64,000 bases of DNA from Branchiibius sp. NY16-3462-2 (GTDB lineage Bacteria > Actinomycetota > Actinomycetes > Actinomycetales > Dermatophilaceae). The stretch is from positions 186,001 through 250,000 of the forward strand of contig NZ_LVCF01000035.1 of the NCBI RefSeq assembly GCF_001594145.1, in the 5' to 3' direction. Positions within the stretch are counted from its first letter, which is position 1, and every line of letters begins with the position of its first letter. This document shows, piece after piece, positions 25,435-33,709 of this stretch. Under the pieces are notes generated by a model. It saw nothing but the letters and a program-made list of their open reading frames with translations, did not search any database and was not told the origin of the DNA. A program made the translations under genes and the position numbers.

Positions 25435-26237
25435 TGGTCGTCTGGATCGACGATCCGGCCGATGAACGGGTCCGCGACTACTTCTCGCTGACCGATGTCG
25501 CGCTGCGCCGGATCCTTGAACCGGCTTCTGGGTTGTACATCGCGGAGTCCGAGAAGGTGATCCGGCGGGCGCTGGCGGCCGGCCATGAGCCACGCTCGTT
25601 CCTGATGGCCGAGCGGTGGCTCTCAGATATGGCGGACATCGTCTCGTCGACCTCAGCGCCCGTCTATGTCGCGTCGCCGGAGGTGATCCGGGCGATGACG
25701 GGATTCCACCTGCACCGGGGGGCGTTGGCGTCGATGCACCGGCCGACATTGCCGTCCGTCGGCGCAGTGCTGTCTGACGCGCGCCGGGTGCTGATCTGCG
25801 AGGACATCGTCGACCACACCAACGTCGGGGCAATCTTCCGATCGGCGGCGGCGCTGGGGATGGATGCCGTGCTGGTCACCCCGCGGTGCGCGGATCCGTT
25901 CTATCGCAGGGCAATTCGGGTGTCGATGGGGACGGTCTTCCAGGTTCCGTGGACCCGGATCGACCCCTGGCCGGGTGCTGTCGCGGCGTTGCGGGACGAC
26001 GGCTGGACGGTTGCGTCCTTCGCGCTGTCTGATGACGCGGTATCGCTGGACTCGCTGGCTGCTGACCCGCCGTCACGCCTGGCACTGGTGGTGGGGACGG
26101 AAGGGGACGGTCTGTCCCCGGCGACCTTGGAAGCCAGCGACCTGGTGGTCACCATTCCGATGCGTGGGGGAGTGAATTCACTCAACGTCGCCGCTGCCAC
26201 AGCGGTGGCCGCCTGGGCGCTGCGGGTCCGCGACTGA
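25434..26237 (+). CDS. SpoU/TrmH family RNA 2'-O-methyltransferase
   Basis: A SPOUT-superfamily methyltransferase of 267 residues that would methylate ribose 2'-OH in tRNA or rRNA with SAM. The N-terminal substrate-binding domain is residues 1-105. The SpoU motifs are motif 1 DHTNVGAIFRSAAALGMDAVL near residue 127, motif 2 LALVVGTEGDGLSP near 215, and motif 3 TIPMRGGVNSLNVAAATAVAAW near 240, forming the trefoil knot. The RNA target is unknown. It is the second gene of an operon with the ABC ATPase. Confidence 0.92.
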   Translation: MVVWIDDPADERVRDYFSLTDVALRRILEPASGLYIAESEKVIRRALAAGHEPRSFLMAERWLSDMADIVSSTSAPVYVASPEVIRAMTGFHLHRGALASMHRPTLPSVGAVLSDARRVLICEDIVDHTNVGAIFRSAAALGMDAVLVTPRCADPFYRRAIRVSMGTVFQVPWTRIDPWPGAVAALRDDGWTVASFALSDDAVSLDSLAADPPSRLALVVGTEGDGLSPATLEASDLVVTIPMRGGVNSLNVAAATAVAAWALRVRD

Positions 26238-26264
26238 CGGCCGTCGGTCTGTCACAGTGTCCGT

Positions 26265-26456
26265 ATGAATGGCGCGCCCGGTGGCCGGATGCTGAGGTCC
26301 GATGTGTGGCCGTGGCTGCTGGCTGGCGTGGTCCTGATTGTGGCCGGGCTGATCTGGGGCAGTCTCGTCAACTGGGCCGGGATCGAGATGGTGCCGATGG
26401 CTCTCGGGGCAGGCTTCTTCGGCGTCGGAGTAGCGCGCATCCTCAAGGGCGACTAG
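26265..26456 (+). CDS. Small two-helix membrane protein, 63 aa
   Basis: A 63-residue predicted membrane protein: a first helix near residues 17-34 (WLLAGVVLIVAGLIWGSL) and a second near 43-58 (VPMALGAGFFGVGVAR). No family recognised. A CACAGT box lies 6 bases before the ATG, the same spacing as other leaderless starts here, which supports the call. It could still be chance coding. Confidence 0.55.
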   Translation: MNGAPGGRMLRSDVWPWLLAGVVLIVAGLIWGSLVNWAGIEMVPMALGAGFFGVGVARILKGD

Positions 26457-26492
26457 CAGGAACGTGCGCCGCTGCTGCCTGGGCGCTTGCCA

Positions 26493-27734
26493 TCATCCGA
26501 TCGGCAGGGGCACGAACCCGGGCGCGGGGTCGGCGGCGAGACGCCCGTAGGTCGCGACGTCGATACGGGCTCCCTCGACCAGGAACTTGCCTCGCTCAAG
26601 ACCCTCCTGCACGAAACCCGCACCCAGTGCTATCTGTCCGGATGCGGGGTTGTTCACGCGATACCCGAGTTCCAGGCGGTCAAGGCCCCCATCGCGCAAG
26701 ACCAGGTCAGCTACTGTCGCCGCCGCGCGGGCGGTCCAGCCGCGACCGCGATGAGTGCGGTTCATCCAGTACCAGAACCAGCCACTGCGATTGGTCTCAT
26801 CGACCGTGACCGCGACGAGTCCCACCAACCGGTCGGCGTCGGTGATGGCGAAAGCCTCCGTCGGACCATTGGGGTCGATGAGTCGGCCAACGTAGACCTC
26901 GGCATCGGCCAGCGTCTCAACCGCGCCCTGCCGAGCCATGTCGGAATCGGACCTGAACGCAGCCAGGACGTCGGCGGCGTCAGAAGCGGACACAGGCCGT
27001 AGGCCGGGAGCACCGATCGTGGCAGGATCCGGCTCGCGCTGCGGGGAAGCCGGGGTGAGCCGCATCCACCGGTCGTCCAGATCCTCGATGAGCAGGCCGT
27101 GCGAAGCCAGGCGTCCACGTTCGATCGCGACGTCAACCACATCCACCACCGTGCGCTGCACCGAGCGGTAGATAATTGACTGCTGGTCGTCCAGGAACTC
27201 GTACTCGTTGGTCACCGCGGCCACTGAACCGTGATCGTCACAGCTGAACCAGCGGTGGACTGCGAATTCGCCGTCGCGTCCCACCACGTTTCCCGGGCGC
27301 CGAACATCCGACCCCGCCTTTGAACGACCGAAATGGCTGTCGCACAGCACAATTCCGGTAGCAGTGACGAGACTCCGTATCGCTCGCCAGAAGGAGTCTC
27401 GTTCGTGGACGCGCACCTGGCAGATGACGTGGTGGGCGACTATCAGGTCGAACTGTCCCGTCCGGCCGACGGCTTCTTGCGCGGTCAGCGGGAGCACCGA
27501 TACTCGACTCTTGTCCGGATTGTCCTGCAGGTTCCACAACAACGCATTGCGCGCGGCGTCGTCCGGTTCGAGACACATGATGCGGGCCTCCGGGAACCTG
27601 CTGAGCAACTCCAGAGTGCCCGTGCCGCATCCCGGCCCAAGTTCGAGGATGTGGGCGGCAGATCGCGCGGCGTCCAGCGGGTAGCTGATGGGCGATTGCC
27701 CTGCGTAAGCGGTGAATTCGGTATTGCTAATCAT
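26493..27734 (-). CDS. Class I methyltransferase fused to GNAT acetyltransferase
   Basis: A two-domain protein of 413 residues. The N-terminal part (about 1-200) is a Rossmann SAM-dependent methyltransferase with motif I LELGPGCGTGTLELL near residue 27, the acidic motif MCLEPDDAARNALLW, and DLIVAHHVICQV. The C-terminal part (from about 240) is a RimJ/RimL-type GNAT domain: LRPVSASDAADVLAAFR, RTHRGRGWTARAAATVADLV (acetyl-CoA loop) and LELGYRVNNPASGQIALGAGF. The ATG at 27734 overlaps the NUDIX stop by 8 bases (ATGATTAG); an in-frame ATG at 27743 is possible. Substrates unknown. Last gene of the YbaK-NUDIX operon. Confidence 0.82.
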   Translation of the reverse strand: MISNTEFTAYAGQSPISYPLDAARSAAHILELGPGCGTGTLELLSRFPEARIMCLEPDDAARNALLWNLQDNPDKSRVSVLPLTAQEAVGRTGQFDLIVAHHVICQVRVHERDSFWRAIRSLVTATGIVLCDSHFGRSKAGSDVRRPGNVVGRDGEFAVHRWFSCDDHGSVAAVTNEYEFLDDQQSIIYRSVQRTVVDVVDVAIERGRLASHGLLIEDLDDRWMRLTPASPQREPDPATIGAPGLRPVSASDAADVLAAFRSDSDMARQGAVETLADAEVYVGRLIDPNGPTEAFAITDADRLVGLVAVTVDETNRSGWFWYWMNRTHRGRGWTARAAATVADLVLRDGGLDRLELGYRVNNPASGQIALGAGFVQEGLERGKFLVEGARIDVATYGRLAADPAPGFVPLPIG

Positions 27735-28278
27735 CCAACACATCCATCAGGGCGGTTACGAAACGGGTCAGGTGCGGGTCGGTGGTGGCCGGGTCCAAGC
27801 TCGCCGCCTCATCAAGGGAGAACCATCGCACGCTGGACATCTCCCGTCGGTCGATCCGCAGGCCTTCCTGCTCGCTGACGTCGAGTGCGTACCAGAGGCT
27901 GACGTCGGTGTGGACTTCGCGGTTGGTTTCGGTGATGGTCACCAGCAGCGGATCCGCACAAAGGAACCGAGCCTGAACCCCCAACTCTTCCAGACATTCC
28001 CGTCGTACGGCGTTCCGCGGGTCCTCGTCGACCTCGACGTGGCCGCCGGGCGGCAGCCAGAGTCCTGACCGCAGGTGTTCCTCCAGAAGCAGGGTCCGCT
28101 GCCGCACGTCGACGGGCACGAAGTACGACACCAGATGCGGGGACGGTGTCGCCGGTCGCTCGATCCGGAACAACCCAGCGCCGCTGTCGATCCAGGTCAA
28201 TGACTCCTGGACGTGCTGTCGGGCCAGGTCGTCGACCGGGCGGATCGAAGTCACCGCGGCCCGGACGAGGTCACGCAT
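27727..28278 (-). CDS. NUDIX hydrolase
   Basis: A 183-residue NUDIX-superfamily protein that would hydrolyse a nucleoside-diphosphate-linked substrate. The Nudix box GGHVEVDEDPRNAVRRECLEELGV is near residues 74-97, with the REcLEELG metal-binding core intact. The leader MRDLVRAAVTSIRPVDDLARQH is typical of actinobacterial NUDIX proteins of this size. The ATG at 28278 has GAAGGG just upstream and lies 7 bases after the YbaK stop; longer frames run into that gene. Substrate unknown. Confidence 0.88.
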   Translation of the reverse strand: MRDLVRAAVTSIRPVDDLARQHVQESLTWIDSGAGLFRIERPATPSPHLVSYFVPVDVRQRTLLLEEHLRSGLWLPPGGHVEVDEDPRNAVRRECLEELGVQARFLCADPLLVTITETNREVHTDVSLWYALDVSEQEGLRIDRREMSSVRWFSLDEAASLDPATTDPHLTRFVTALMDVLDD

Positions 28279-28285
28279 CGACCCT

Positions 28286-28825
28286 TCACGCGTCAACGAC
28301 CCGGGCCATCCCCTCGATGACGGTCGCGTTCGGCAGCTGCGCCGCACGGGCGCCCGGAATTCGCAGTTTGCCGGCCCGGATGCCGGAGCCGATCACGATC
28401 GAATCACGCTGCAACACAGCGCTGTCCACCAGCACCGGCCAGTCGGCGGGTAGCCCGATGGGGGTGATCCCGCCGTACTCCATCTGCGTGCGCGCCACCG
28501 CGTCGTCCATCGGCATGAAGGAGATCTTCCGGACGTCCAGGTGCCGTCGCACCACATTGTTGATGTCCGCCCGCGTCGTCGCCAGCACCAGCAACGCCGC
28601 GACCCGCTCGACGCCGTCGCGCTTACCGGCCACGATCACGCAGTTCGCCGAGTCGGCGAGGTCCATCCCGGTTGCTTCGACCAGGGCGGCGGTGTCGCTG
28701 ATCGCCGGGTCTATGGCGACCGCGTCTACTTCGTCGGGGAAATCGAGAGCGGCGACGGCGGCCGCGGTGGACGGCGCCATGAGTTCGGGAGCCGACGCAG
28801 CAGGTTGCCAGAGCAGGGACGTCAT
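28286..28825 (-). CDS. YbaK/EbsC-family aminoacyl-tRNA deacylase
   Basis: A 179-residue member of the YbaK/ProX trans-editing family, which hydrolyses mischarged aminoacyl-tRNAs. The core SANCVIVAGKRDG (with the catalytic Lys), FMPMDDAVARTQMEYGGITPIGLP and the C-terminal ATVIEGMARV are recognisable. It is the first gene of an operon with NUDIX and methyltransferase-GNAT genes. GAGACT lies 6 bases before the ATG and may serve as -10. tRNA specificity cannot be told. Confidence 0.87.
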   Translation of the reverse strand: MTSLLWQPAASAPELMAPSTAAAVAALDFPDEVDAVAIDPAISDTAALVEATGMDLADSANCVIVAGKRDGVERVAALLVLATTRADINNVVRRHLDVRKISFMPMDDAVARTQMEYGGITPIGLPADWPVLVDSAVLQRDSIVIGSGIRAGKLRIPGARAAQLPNATVIEGMARVVDA

Positions 28826-28985
28826 GGCACCAGTCTCACCAACCACCGCCACGCCGGTGGTTGGGGGGTCAGTGAACCTTTACCGTCCGCTTACATTCCC
28901 CGGTCAACGACCGAACAACCGGCCCGCACGATCGTTCACGTGCTCGAACCTTCGGGCCCTTCCAGCCAACGAAAGAGGTTGTGTC

Positions 28986-29474
28986 ATGAACAAGCGTCTG
29001 GCGGCTGCTGCGGCAGCCACCTGCGGTGTGGTCCTGGTCGGCGGGGGAGCCGTCGGCTACGCCGAATCGGCCAACGCCAGCACCCCCGCGCCGTCCGCCA
29101 CGGCAACGACAAACGCTCAGAAGCACGGCGACCACAAGAAGCACCACGCCGGCATCCACGCCCTGCACGCCACCTGGGTCACCCGGGACGCCAAGGACAA
29201 GGGTTATTTTGTGACGCACGAGGAGATCCGCGGCAAGGTGGTCGCGCAGTCCTCGACGTCGATCACGGTCCAGGCGGCCGACGGTTTCAAGGAGACCCTG
29301 GCGGTGAACTCCAGCACCAAGATCCATCAGCGCGCAGGGAAGAAGGCCGAAGACAGCAGCCTGACGAAGATCACGGTGGGCGACGAGGCGATCGTGCTGG
29401 GGACCGGAGCGGTCAACTCCGCCACCGCCCAGAAGATCTGGTTCCACGCGCCGAAGGCGGGCACCCAGAGCTGA
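28986..29474 (+). CDS. Secreted protein with DUF5666-like domain and His-rich linker
   Basis: A 162-residue exported protein. It has a signal peptide at residues 1-32 (MNKRLAAAAAATCGVVLVGG), an Ala/Thr/Pro linker, then the His- and Lys-rich HGDHKKHHAGIHALH near 47-62, which could bind metal. A beta-rich C-terminal domain follows (EEIRGKVVAQSSTSITVQA, KETLAVNSSTKIHQ, KITVGDEAIVLGTG) resembling DUF5666. GAAAGAGG precedes the ATG by about 8 bases, so this gene has a real leader. It converges on the histidine kinase gene, with stops 2 bases apart. Regulation by that two-component system is a guess. Confidence 0.8.
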   Translation: MNKRLAAAAAATCGVVLVGGGAVGYAESANASTPAPSATATTNAQKHGDHKKHHAGIHALHATWVTRDAKDKGYFVTHEEIRGKVVAQSSTSITVQAADGFKETLAVNSSTKIHQRAGKKAEDSSLTKITVGDEAIVLGTGAVNSATAQKIWFHAPKAGTQS

Positions 29475-29476
29475 TT

Positions 29477-30844
29477 TCAGGAGACCGCCGGGAAGCGGAT
29501 CGTGAAGCGGGCCCCACCTTCGGGTGCGTGGCCCGCTTCGATCTGTCCGCCCATCGCGACGACCCATTGCCGCACGATCGCCAGTCCGAGCCCGGCGCCG
29601 ACCTCGCGACTGCCGCGATAGCGGTCGTGCAGCACGCCACGGTCGAACGCGACCGGCAGATCGTCATGGGTCAGGCCCGGACCGCTGTCGCGCACCTCGA
29701 TGATCGCGCCGTAGGCGTCCTGGGACAGGGCGAGCACGCCCCGCTCCCCCGCCGGCACGAGCCGCAACGCATTGGAGAGCAGACCGTCGAGGACCTGTTG
29801 CAGCCGTGCGGGATCAACCCGCAGCGTCACCCCCGGCGCGAGGACCGCCTCCCACTGGACCCCAGCCCCCTCGAACTGTGGTCGCCACACGTCCGCAGTG
29901 GTCGATAGCAGCGCCGACCCATGGACGAGGGTCAGGTCCAACCGCAACTGTCCGGAGTGCGCTCGACCCAGGTCGAGCAGATCGTTCACCATCCGGGTCA
30001 GGCGCCGCGCCTCAGCCAGCACGGTCTCGCCCACTGCCGCCGTCTCCTGCGGCGGGATTACCTGGTCAGCCAGCGACTCGGCGTACCCGCTGATCGTGGT
30101 CAGGGGTGTGCGCAGGTCGTGCGAGACGGAGAGCAGGAACTCCCGCTGGCTGGCATCGGAGGCGGCCAGGGAGGCGGCCATGGAGTTGATGGCGGTGGCC
30201 AGTTCGCGGGCCTCCGTGGAGCCGGTGGCGTCCACCCGCACATCTCTGTCGCCGTCCGCGATGGCATGAGCGGCCTGCGCCGTGAGCCGCAGCGGACGGG
30301 CCAGGCGGCGGCTCAGCACCAACGCCAGAAGGGCGGCCACCGTGAGGGCCACGAGCAGGGCAATGGCCACGCGCCAGATCACCGCGGTCGTCGCTCCGAT
30401 CGCGTCCTGCTGACGTTGCAGCAGGACCAGCGCGCCATTGGCGGTGGGTCGGCCTTCGACCAGCACGTCGGTCCCCTTCAGGGGCCGGGTGCTGGATACG
30501 TCGTGTCCTGCCAGCAACCGTCGTTCGTCGCTGGCGCTGACAGCTCCCCTCAAGGGGGCGGACGCAGGTGTGACCGCGCCGGCCGGCGAGATCTGCACGG
30601 CCTCGACCCGCAGAGCGTCCAACGTCCGCAACGTACGCCGACCGCCCCGGTCGGCGTTGACGCTCTGATTGATCTCGATCGCGCCGGCGTCGGCGAGTTT
30701 GGACAGGGTCTGCCTAGCCCTCGACTGCGCATCGGCACGCACGAGCCGGGCGGTCAGCAACCCGGAGAACAACGCGGTCACCACCGCAATGAGGGCGGCC
30801 GCAAGGAAGATCTGCCGGAACAGCGAGTGTGGTCCCCGGTTCAT
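29477..30844 (-). CDS. Two-component sensor histidine kinase
   Basis: A 455-residue membrane sensor kinase. TM1 is near residues 12-34, an extracytoplasmic domain of about 120 residues follows, TM2 is near 155-178, and HAMP near 180-232. HisKA carries the phospho-accepting His in LSVSHDLRTPLTTISGYAESL near residue 240. HATPase_c has the N-box LSNALRLV and the G-boxes VRDSGPGL and GAGLGLAIVRQW. The ATG overlaps the response regulator stop (ATGA). The signal is unknown. Confidence 0.94.
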   Translation of the reverse strand: MNRGPHSLFRQIFLAAALIAVVTALFSGLLTARLVRADAQSRARQTLSKLADAGAIEINQSVNADRGGRRTLRTLDALRVEAVQISPAGAVTPASAPLRGAVSASDERRLLAGHDVSSTRPLKGTDVLVEGRPTANGALVLLQRQQDAIGATTAVIWRVAIALLVALTVAALLALVLSRRLARPLRLTAQAAHAIADGDRDVRVDATGSTEARELATAINSMAASLAASDASQREFLLSVSHDLRTPLTTISGYAESLADQVIPPQETAAVGETVLAEARRLTRMVNDLLDLGRAHSGQLRLDLTLVHGSALLSTTADVWRPQFEGAGVQWEAVLAPGVTLRVDPARLQQVLDGLLSNALRLVPAGERGVLALSQDAYGAIIEVRDSGPGLTHDDLPVAFDRGVLHDRYRGSREVGAGLGLAIVRQWVVAMGGQIEAGHAPEGGARFTIRFPAVS

Positions 30845-31524
30845 CGGGCAGCTTGGGCGGAGTAGCCGACGCCACGGACCGTGCGCAGGATGTCGGCCGC
30901 GCCGAGTTTGGCGCGCAGTTGCGCGACGTGCACGTCGACGGTCCGGCTCACGGCGGACTCGTCATATCCCCACACGTGCCGCAGCAACTGTCCCCGGCTG
31001 AACACCTGGGTGGGATGCTGCATCAAGTAGGCGAGGAGGTCGAATTCAGTTGCGGTCAGGTCGATTTCGTTGTCGTCCACGAACGCTTGTCGGCTCGTGG
31101 TGTTGAGCACGACTGGCCCCAGACTCAGCGCGGGCGCACTGGCGGGATGCGCCGATCTGCGCAGCACGCCACCCAGGCGCGCCACCAACTCCCGGGGGGA
31201 GAACGGTTTGGTCAGGTAGTCGTCGGCGCCCAACTCGATCCCGAGCACCCGGTCGACCTCGTCGTCACGAGCACTGACGAACAGCACGGGCGTCCAGTCG
31301 TCGTTCGTGCGCAACGTCCGGCACACCTCGATGCCGTCCATGGTCGGCAGACCGATGTCCAGGATCAATGCCACCGGGCGGCGCGACCGCACCGCATCCA
31401 GCGCAGAGCGGCCGTCGGCCACCAGGAGCACGCGATACCCCTCGCGTTCCAGATAGCGCCGGATGATGTCGCTGATGGCTGTCTGGTCCTCGGCGACCAC
31501 GACCAGCCCGCGCTGGGCAGACAC
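30841..31524 (-). CDS. OmpR/PhoB-family response regulator
   Basis: A 227-residue response regulator partnered with the downstream kinase. The receiver domain (8-120) has acidic pair ED, phospho-acceptor Asp in ALILDIGLPTMDG near residue 54, and Lys in DDYLTKPFSPREL. The C-terminal winged helix (about 135-225) has LTATEFDLLAYLMQHPTQVFSR and TVDVHVAQLRAKL. The GTG at 31524 is chosen because TACTGT (31537-31532) lies 7 bases before it; longer reading frames upstream lack coding character and cover the neighbouring DUF3037 gene. Confidence 0.93.
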   Translation of the reverse strand: MSAQRGLVVVAEDQTAISDIIRRYLEREGYRVLLVADGRSALDAVRSRRPVALILDIGLPTMDGIEVCRTLRTNDDWTPVLFVSARDDEVDRVLGIELGADDYLTKPFSPRELVARLGGVLRRSAHPASAPALSLGPVVLNTTSRQAFVDDNEIDLTATEFDLLAYLMQHPTQVFSRGQLLRHVWGYDESAVSRTVDVHVAQLRAKLGAADILRTVRGVGYSAQAAR

Positions 31525-31537
31525 ATGCGCCACAGTA
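31522..31537 (-). promoter_or_regulatory. Leaderless promoter of the two-component operon
   Basis: TACTGT at 31537-31532 (minus strand) lies 7 bases before the GTG at 31524. Confidence 0.55.
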
Positions 31538-31568
31538 CGGCGACCAGCTAGGTATCGGCTGGGACCGA

Positions 31569-31946
31569 CTACCCCACGAGGCGCTGCAGCAACCGGTCCA
31601 ACTCGGCCCGCGGGTCGTCGGTCACGCCACCGTGCACCGGACCCGGTTGCAGGACGGTGCTGCGCGGCGCGGACAACCACCCGAACCGTTGTCCCGGTTT
31701 GGCGTGCTGCGGCAGGCCGGGCGGTGGGTCGTCGTCGCAGACCCGTTCCAGGGCACGCAGTGAGGCATCCAGGGCAGGCAGGTCGACCGCTGGCGAAAAT
31801 GCCTGCAGCCGAGAGGTATTCAGGTGGTAGGCGACCCCCAGGAAGTCGGCGAGCTGCGCGTAGAGCACGACCCCGACGTTCACGAACTCCTCGCGTTCGA
31901 TCGCGGGCACGTAGCGCAGCGCGACGTACTGGTAGCCGTACGTCAC
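31569..31946 (-). CDS. DUF3037 family protein
   Basis: A 125-residue protein of the uncharacterised DUF3037 family. The family start YGYQYVALRYVPAIEREEFVNVGVVLY is intact, followed by SRLQAFSPAVDLPALDASL and GWLSAPRSTVLQPGPVHGG. The GTG start overlaps the stop of the upstream HipA-like kinase gene (GTGA), so the two are translated together. DUF3037 genes commonly sit beside HipA-like genes, suggesting a functional pair; the function is unknown. Confidence 0.87.
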   Translation of the reverse strand: MTYGYQYVALRYVPAIEREEFVNVGVVLYAQLADFLGVAYHLNTSRLQAFSPAVDLPALDASLRALERVCDDDPPPGLPQHAKPGQRFGWLSAPRSTVLQPGPVHGGVTDDPRAELDRLLQRLVG

Positions 31947-32710
31947 GGCGAATCCTCGGGCAACCAGGCGGCCGGGTTGGCGACCCGCGCGAGGAGGTGA
32001 TCGACGTACGCCGATCGCACACTGGCCGTGGACGGCAGCCACTCGGTGGTCTCCAACCATTCCTCGGGTACGAGGTCCACCACCTCAGCCAGGAGCGAGG
32101 GCGTCACCAACTCGGAGAGGCGCGCATGGGTGCCCGTCAGATCGCGGGCGATGGGGCGCAGGATGTGGCTTTCGGGGTCGTAGGGCTGCTCGGCGAAACG
32201 GGTCGGCGACGGTGCCCGCGTGGGCCACGCGTGCTGGAAGTAGAGCGCCGCGCCATGGTCGATGCACCACGTTTCGCCATGCCAGACAAGCAGATTCGGG
32301 TTCCGCGGCGTCCGGTCGATGTTCGCGGTGAAGGCATCCAGCCAGAGGATCTCGGCAGCGATGGACGCCGGGGGAGGCGCCGACCCGTCGTACCCGAACG
32401 CACCGGGCAGCAGGTCGACGCCCAGATTGAGTCCGACGCTGGCGGTGAGCAGGTCCTGCACTTCCTCGTCAGCCTCGTACTTCGCGATCGGCTCCGGCAG
32501 CTCGATGGCCTTGAGGGCGGGGACCCGGATACCCAGGGCCCGGCCGAGTTCACCGACGATCACCTCGGCGACCAGCACCTTCAGACCCTGGCCCGCTCCG
32601 CGGAACTTCAGCACCCAGGTCCCGTCGTCGTCGGCTTCGACCACGCCGGGCAGCGAGCCACCCTCGCGAAGCGGCGTCACGTAACGAATCGCGCGGGCGG
32701 TGGGTAACAC
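31943..32710 (-). CDS. HipA-like kinase-fold protein
   Basis: A 255-residue protein of the HipA family-kinase group. Motifs kept from HipA are LKFRGAGQGLKVLVAEVIVGELG (Lys of the ATP site and helix), ILWLDAFTANIDRTPRNPNLL (catalytic Asp-Arg...Asn near residues 130-140) and CIDHGAALYF (metal-binding Asp near 150). It is much shorter than the 440-residue E. coli HipA and lacks the N-terminal HipA subdomain; no HipB-type HTH gene is adjacent. The partner gene is DUF3037 (GTGA overlap). The start is a GTG 6 bases after TAGGCT. Whether it phosphorylates a protein is unknown. Confidence 0.85.
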   Translation of the reverse strand: MLPTARAIRYVTPLREGGSLPGVVEADDDGTWVLKFRGAGQGLKVLVAEVIVGELGRALGIRVPALKAIELPEPIAKYEADEEVQDLLTASVGLNLGVDLLPGAFGYDGSAPPPASIAAEILWLDAFTANIDRTPRNPNLLVWHGETWCIDHGAALYFQHAWPTRAPSPTRFAEQPYDPESHILRPIARDLTGTHARLSELVTPSLLAEVVDLVPEEWLETTEWLPSTASVRSAYVDHLLARVANPAAWLPEDSP

Positions 32711-32722
32711 GAAACGAGCCTA
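32708..32722 (-). promoter_or_regulatory. Leaderless promoter of the HipA-like/DUF3037 pair
   Basis: TAGGCT at 32722-32717 (minus strand) lies 6 bases before the GTG at 32710. Confidence 0.55.
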
Positions 32723-32752
32723 GCGAGACGTCGGAACCGACAAGATGGAGAC

Positions 32753-33709
32753 ATGAACCCCATCCAGGGCAGCAAAGTCTCAATCATCGGTGCGGGCGCG
32801 GTCGGTGCGACCACCGCCTACGCCCTCCTGATGCGCGGTGCGGCCCGCACGGTCGCGCTGATGGACATCAACAAGGCGAAGGTCGAGGCGGAGGTTCTCG
32901 ACCTCGCACACGGCTCGGAGTTCAACCCCGCCGCCGAGATCATCGGCGGTACCGACGCGTCCGTGTGCGCCGATTCCGACGTCATCGTCTTCACCGCCGG
33001 CGCTAAACAAAAGCCCGGTCAGAGCCGTCTCGAACTGGCCGAAACCACCATCAAACTGGCGCAGAAGGTGCTGCCGGACCTGGTGGCTGTCGCCCCCGAA
33101 GCGATCATCATCATGGTCACCAACCCGGTGGACATCGTGACGTATGCAGCGCTCAAGGCAACCGGTCTGCCGCCCAACCAGCTCTTCGGTTCCGGGACGG
33201 TGCTGGACTCTTCCCGGATGCGCTATCTCATTGCCCAGGCCACCGGGGTCGCAGTGCAGAACGTGCATGCGTATATCGCTGGCGAGCATGGCGATTCGGA
33301 GATCCCGCTGTGGTCGACAGCCACCATCGGCGGGCTGCCGTTGCTCGACTGGACGCCGATGCCCGGGTACGCGCCGGTGGATGAAGCAGTCCGGGAACGT
33401 ATCGCGCACGAGGTGGTCCACTCGGCGTACCAGATCATCGAAGGCAAGGGCGCCACCAACTACGCCATCGGGCTGGCCTCGACCCGCATCGTGGAGGCCA
33501 TCCTCGGCGATGAGCGACGGATCCTGCCCGTCTCGACCCTGGCCACCGGGTTCCACGGGATCGGCGACGTGTGCCTGTCCCTGCCATCGATCGTCGACCG
33601 GCGCGGCTGCGACATGCGCCTGGACACCCCGATCAGCGACGAGGAGGAAGCCGGGCTGCTGGCCTCCGCCCGCGCGTTGCGCAACACGATCGAGCAGTTC
33701 GGCCTCTAG
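32753..33709 (+). CDS. ldh: L-lactate dehydrogenase
   Basis: NAD-dependent L-lactate dehydrogenase, interconverting pyruvate and lactate. It has 318 residues. The Rossmann start is VSIIGAGAVGATTAYALLMRG near residue 9, with DLAHGSEF, VFTAGAKQKPGQSRLEL (substrate loop with Gln rather than the Arg of malate dehydrogenase) and TVLDSSRMRYLIAQ. The proton-relay His is in IAGEHGDSEIPLW near residue 180. CAAGAT lies 6 bases before the ATG. The stop overlaps the convergent LLM gene in a shared CTAG. Confidence 0.94.
   Translation: MNPIQGSKVSIIGAGAVGATTAYALLMRGAARTVALMDINKAKVEAEVLDLAHGSEFNPAAEIIGGTDASVCADSDVIVFTAGAKQKPGQSRLELAETTIKLAQKVLPDLVAVAPEAIIIMVTNPVDIVTYAALKATGLPPNQLFGSGTVLDSSRMRYLIAQATGVAVQNVHAYIAGEHGDSEIPLWSTATIGGLPLLDWTPMPGYAPVDEAVRERIAHEVVHSAYQIIEGKGATNYAIGLASTRIVEAILGDERRILPVSTLATGFHGIGDVCLSLPSIVDRRGCDMRLDTPISDEEEAGLLASARALRNTIEQFGL

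Noticed and set aside
28146..28985. Longer start for the secreted DUF5666-like protein
   Set aside because: Upstream codons are Arg/Ser/Pro-rich antisense to NUDIX and YbaK. The ATG at 28986 begins a clear signal peptide with a ribosome-binding site.
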